Assembly: GCA_964443875.1 (NCBI GenBank)
Contig: CAYUET010000033.1
Coordinates: 1-31,291 of the forward strand
DNA: 31,291 nucleotides
Source: CAYUET01 sp964443875
Lineage (GTDB): Bacteria; Auribacterota; JAFGBW01
Direction: 5' to 3'
Numbering within the stretch: position 1 is the first letter of the stretch; each line of letters starts with the position of its first letter. Of this stretch, positions 28,725-31,291 are shown one piece after another. The notes beneath the pieces are model-generated. The model saw only the letters and a list, made by a program, of their open reading frames with translations, did no database searches and was not told the DNA's origin. Made by a program: the position numbers and the translations under genes.

Positions 28725-31291
28725 CTGTTCCCCGCACACGCGGGGATGAACCGAAGAGGAACTTCTTGTAGTTAGAGAGAAGCAACTGTTCCCCGCACAC
28801 GCGGGGATGAACCGGCTAAAATTAAATTTTTGGTGGTTTAAAATAACTGTTCCCCGCACACGCGGGGATGAACCGGAACGTCATTTATGAAAATTTATCA
28901 AAACATTCTGTTCCCCGCACACGCGGGGATGAACCGGCGCCAATTATAATAGCCACGATCCATTTTAACTGTTCCCCGCACACGCGGGGATGAACCGATT
29001 TTTCTTGGTCGTAGACAGCATCTTTACCTCTGTTCCCCGCACACGCGGGGATGAACCGGATTATGTAACCTTTGTTTTGACCTGCGGAAGCTGTTCCCCG
29101 CACACGCGGGGATGAACCGGCATCATTGAAATGGTCAAAGATGTTCTTGCTCTGTTCCCCGCACACGCGGGGATGAACCGCCGTTGTCCATGCTGTTTCG
29201 ACTCCTACAACGCTGTTCCCCGCACACGCGGGGATGAACCGTCTACGGGGTCGCCTTCTTCATCATAAACAACCTGTTCCCCGCACACGCGGGGATGAAC
29301 CGATCAAAAGTTTTATTGTAACCTGCAAAACGGACTGTTCCCCGCACACGCGGGGTTGAACCGATGAACTATTTAAATCGACCATGAAAAAATCGCTGTT
29401 CCCCGCACACGCGGGGATGAACCGTCCGAGGGGGCGGAGGGCGAGGCTCTGCCTTCCTGTTCCCCGCACACGCGGGGATGAACCGGTTGGCTCCTGTGAC
29501 AGCCGTTGATTTCACACCCTGTTCCCCGCACACGCGGGGATGAACCGTCTCTTCCATTTCAGCAATCAAAGGGATTACCCTGTTCCCCGCACACGCGGGG
29601 ATGAACCGACGCTTATGATTATTGGGGCATGACTGAAAAGCTGTTCCCCGCACACGCGGGGATGAACCGCTGAGCATATTGGGAAGATAGCCAAATATGA
29701 TCTGTTCCCCGCACACGCGGGGATGAACCGATGCCCTGGAAATATCTACCCAAGGGAACGGACTGTTCCCCGCACACGCGGGGATGAACCGGGGGTCAAT
29801 CATAAAAAAAATGGCGAAAATTCCTGTTCCCCGCACACGCGGGGATGAACCGGTTTTCGGTAGTCGTAAATTGTCCATTTATCACTGTTCCCCGCACACG
29901 CGGGGATGAACCGGATGCAATGACTTAGGATTTTGCCGCAAAAAACTGTTCCCCGCACACGCGGGGATGAACCGCACCTTTGCAAAAAGCAGAAAGAATA
30001 CACTCGCTGTTCCCCGCACACGCGGGGATGAACCGAACAAAATTTATAAACGAACTGCTGATTTTGACTGTTCCCCGCACACGCGGGGATGAACCGCTCA
30101 CAAACCAAAAGTCGAGCCCAAATTTGTACTGTTCCCCGCACACGCGGGGATGAACCGTCGCAGAATTTGTTTTGAACCCTTTGCCAGTACTGTTCCCCGC
30201 ACACGCGGGGATGAACCGGTGTGTTCCTGCTTTTTTAACAGGCTCTTTAGCTGTTCCCCGCACACGCGGGGATGAACCGTTAACAATAATAGCGGTTACT
30301 TTTCTAATCTTCTGTTCCCCGCACACGCGGGGATGAACCGAAACTGATCGATTTATCACAGAGGACGGGATACTGTTCCCCGCACACGCGGGGATGAACC
30401 GTTTTTTTTTTAAAAGGGAAAATTTATGATCAACTGTTCCCCGCACACGCGGGGATGAACCGAAATCCAGGCCATTTCATCAACCCACTTTCATCTGTTC
30501 CCCGCACACGCGGGGATGAACCGAAATTTCGCTCAGAATTATTGGGATAAAAAAGCTGTTCCCCGCACACGCGGGGATGAACCGAAAAGCTTGCTGAATT
30601 GTGGGGTAATGGATTCCTGTTCCCCGCACACGCGGGGATGAACCGACGCTTCTCAACCAGATACCCGAAGTTATTCTCTGTTCCCCGCACACGCGGGGAT
30701 GAACCGTAGTATATAGGCTTCCTTTCTGCTTCCTTACCCTGTTCCCCGCACACGCGGGGATGAACCGGATACATTTTCATCTGCTTGTTGCCTGTAAGGC
30801 TGTTCCCCGCACACGCGGGGATGAACCGACCAGTAAAAATTTGAATATCAGCCATGTATTCTGTTCCCCGCACACGCGGGGATGAACCGTATGGTAAAAA
30901 CCGGATAGGTTTCCTAACAATCTGTTCCCCGCACACGCGGGGATGAACCGATATGCTAACTTTTTGAATCTTTTATAATTTTCTGTTCCCCGCACACGCG
31001 GGGATGAACCGCGTGTGCATCTGCCTCCGCCCCCTCTGGCTGGCTGTTCCCCGCACACGCGGGGATGAACCGTTCAATTAATTTTCGGTGTCTCAACAAA
31101 ACAGCTGTTCCCCGCACACGCGGGGATGAACCGGAGATGTAAAAAATGGGATACGACAAAGCTGACTGTTCCCCGCACACGCGGGGATGAACCGATCGGT
31201 GACATTTTAGAAGATCCTAAATCCGGCTGTTCCCCGCACACGCGGGGATGAACCGGTTTTTTTTTAAAAGGGAAGATTTATGATCAACTGT
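28725..31291 (+). CRISPR. type I-E CRISPR array, 42 full repeats plus the start of a 43rd, continues past the window
   Basis: The 29-nt repeats begin CTGTT, form the stem CCCCGC/GCGGGG around the loop ACAC, and end ATGAACCG. The first is at 28725-28753 and the period is 61 (32-nt spacers). One spacer (29486-29518) is 33 nt, shifting all later repeats by one. Repeats are invariant except the eleventh (29335-29363), where base 22 is T instead of A, changing the first base of the crRNA handle. The 42nd repeat is 31227-31255 and the window ends four bases into the next. There is no decay, so the distal end has not been reached. Spacers 28 (30402-30433) and 42 (31256-31287) are nearly identical. 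The cas genes lie directly upstream on the same strand. Confidence 0.99.

Noticed and set aside
28326..31180. Many minus-strand open frames across the array, with repeated peptides such as RFIPACAGN, VHPRVCGEQ and SSPRVRGT
   Set aside because: These are translations of the CRISPR repeat in its three reverse frames; the 61-base period is not a multiple of 3, so the three peptides cycle. They are not genes.
28725..31287. Self-targeting spacers against genes in this window
   Set aside because: By eye I found no spacer with a convincing match outside the array within the window; a computed search of the whole genome would be needed to exclude it elsewhere.

Overview
The window looks like bacterial chromosomal DNA from a Gram-negative organism. 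The signs are a lipobox lipoprotein, Sec-type signal peptides and two large membrane histidine kinases. Gene styles such as DUF4159, DUF1189-like next to a GH3 enzyme, and long orphan kinases fit an uncultivated lineage such as Omnitrophota or a deltaproteobacterium-like group, but this assignment is an impression and no marker here settles it.

Positions 1-15.6 kb are ordinary housekeeping and signalling genes. The left edge holds the tail of an insertion-sequence transposase and a decayed AbrB-like ORF. A PDZ lipoprotein (minus) diverges from a two-gene plus operon: a hybrid sensor kinase and a secreted double-DUF4159 protein. Opposite this lies a long minus-strand run that starts from a recognisable promoter near 14.0 kb: peptide deformylase, a DUF1189-like membrane protein, a NagZ-like GH3 enzyme, a second sensor kinase, a multidomain CoA-disulfide reductase (with rhodanese, TusA and DsrE domains) and a HAD phosphatase. 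Upstream of it, also on the minus strand, are an exported DJ-1-like protein and an aldo/keto reductase.

Positions 15.6-18.4 kb are a scarred, repeat-rich junction. It contains three copies of a ~40-bp dispersed repeat, several short perfect hairpins, an intact DUF1016 (YhcG-type) PD-(D/E)xK nuclease, a twice-occurring small ORF with a KGILPTVEEIE motif, a 68-aa hypothetical gene, and two relics of the N-terminus of a cas3 gene.

Positions 18.4-31.3 kb are a complete type I-E CRISPR-Cas locus on the plus strand: cas3, cse1 (casA), cse2 (casB), cas6e, cas7e, cas5e, then cas1e, cas2e, a leader and an array. The array has 42 full 29-nt repeats plus the first four bases of a 43rd, and it continues past the window. 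The locus has three unusual traits. cas6e sits between cse2 and cas7. A two-gene AbiE-like (wHTH plus nucleotidyltransferase) toxin-antitoxin-type module, with its own promoter and inverted-repeat operator, sits between cas5 and cas1, and its second gene overlaps cas1. The cas3-cas5 block is visibly more A+T-rich than cas1-cas2 and than the older cas3 relics, suggesting that the interference module was swapped in. Two spacers 14 units apart are 30/32 identical, which suggests repeated encounters with variants of one invader.
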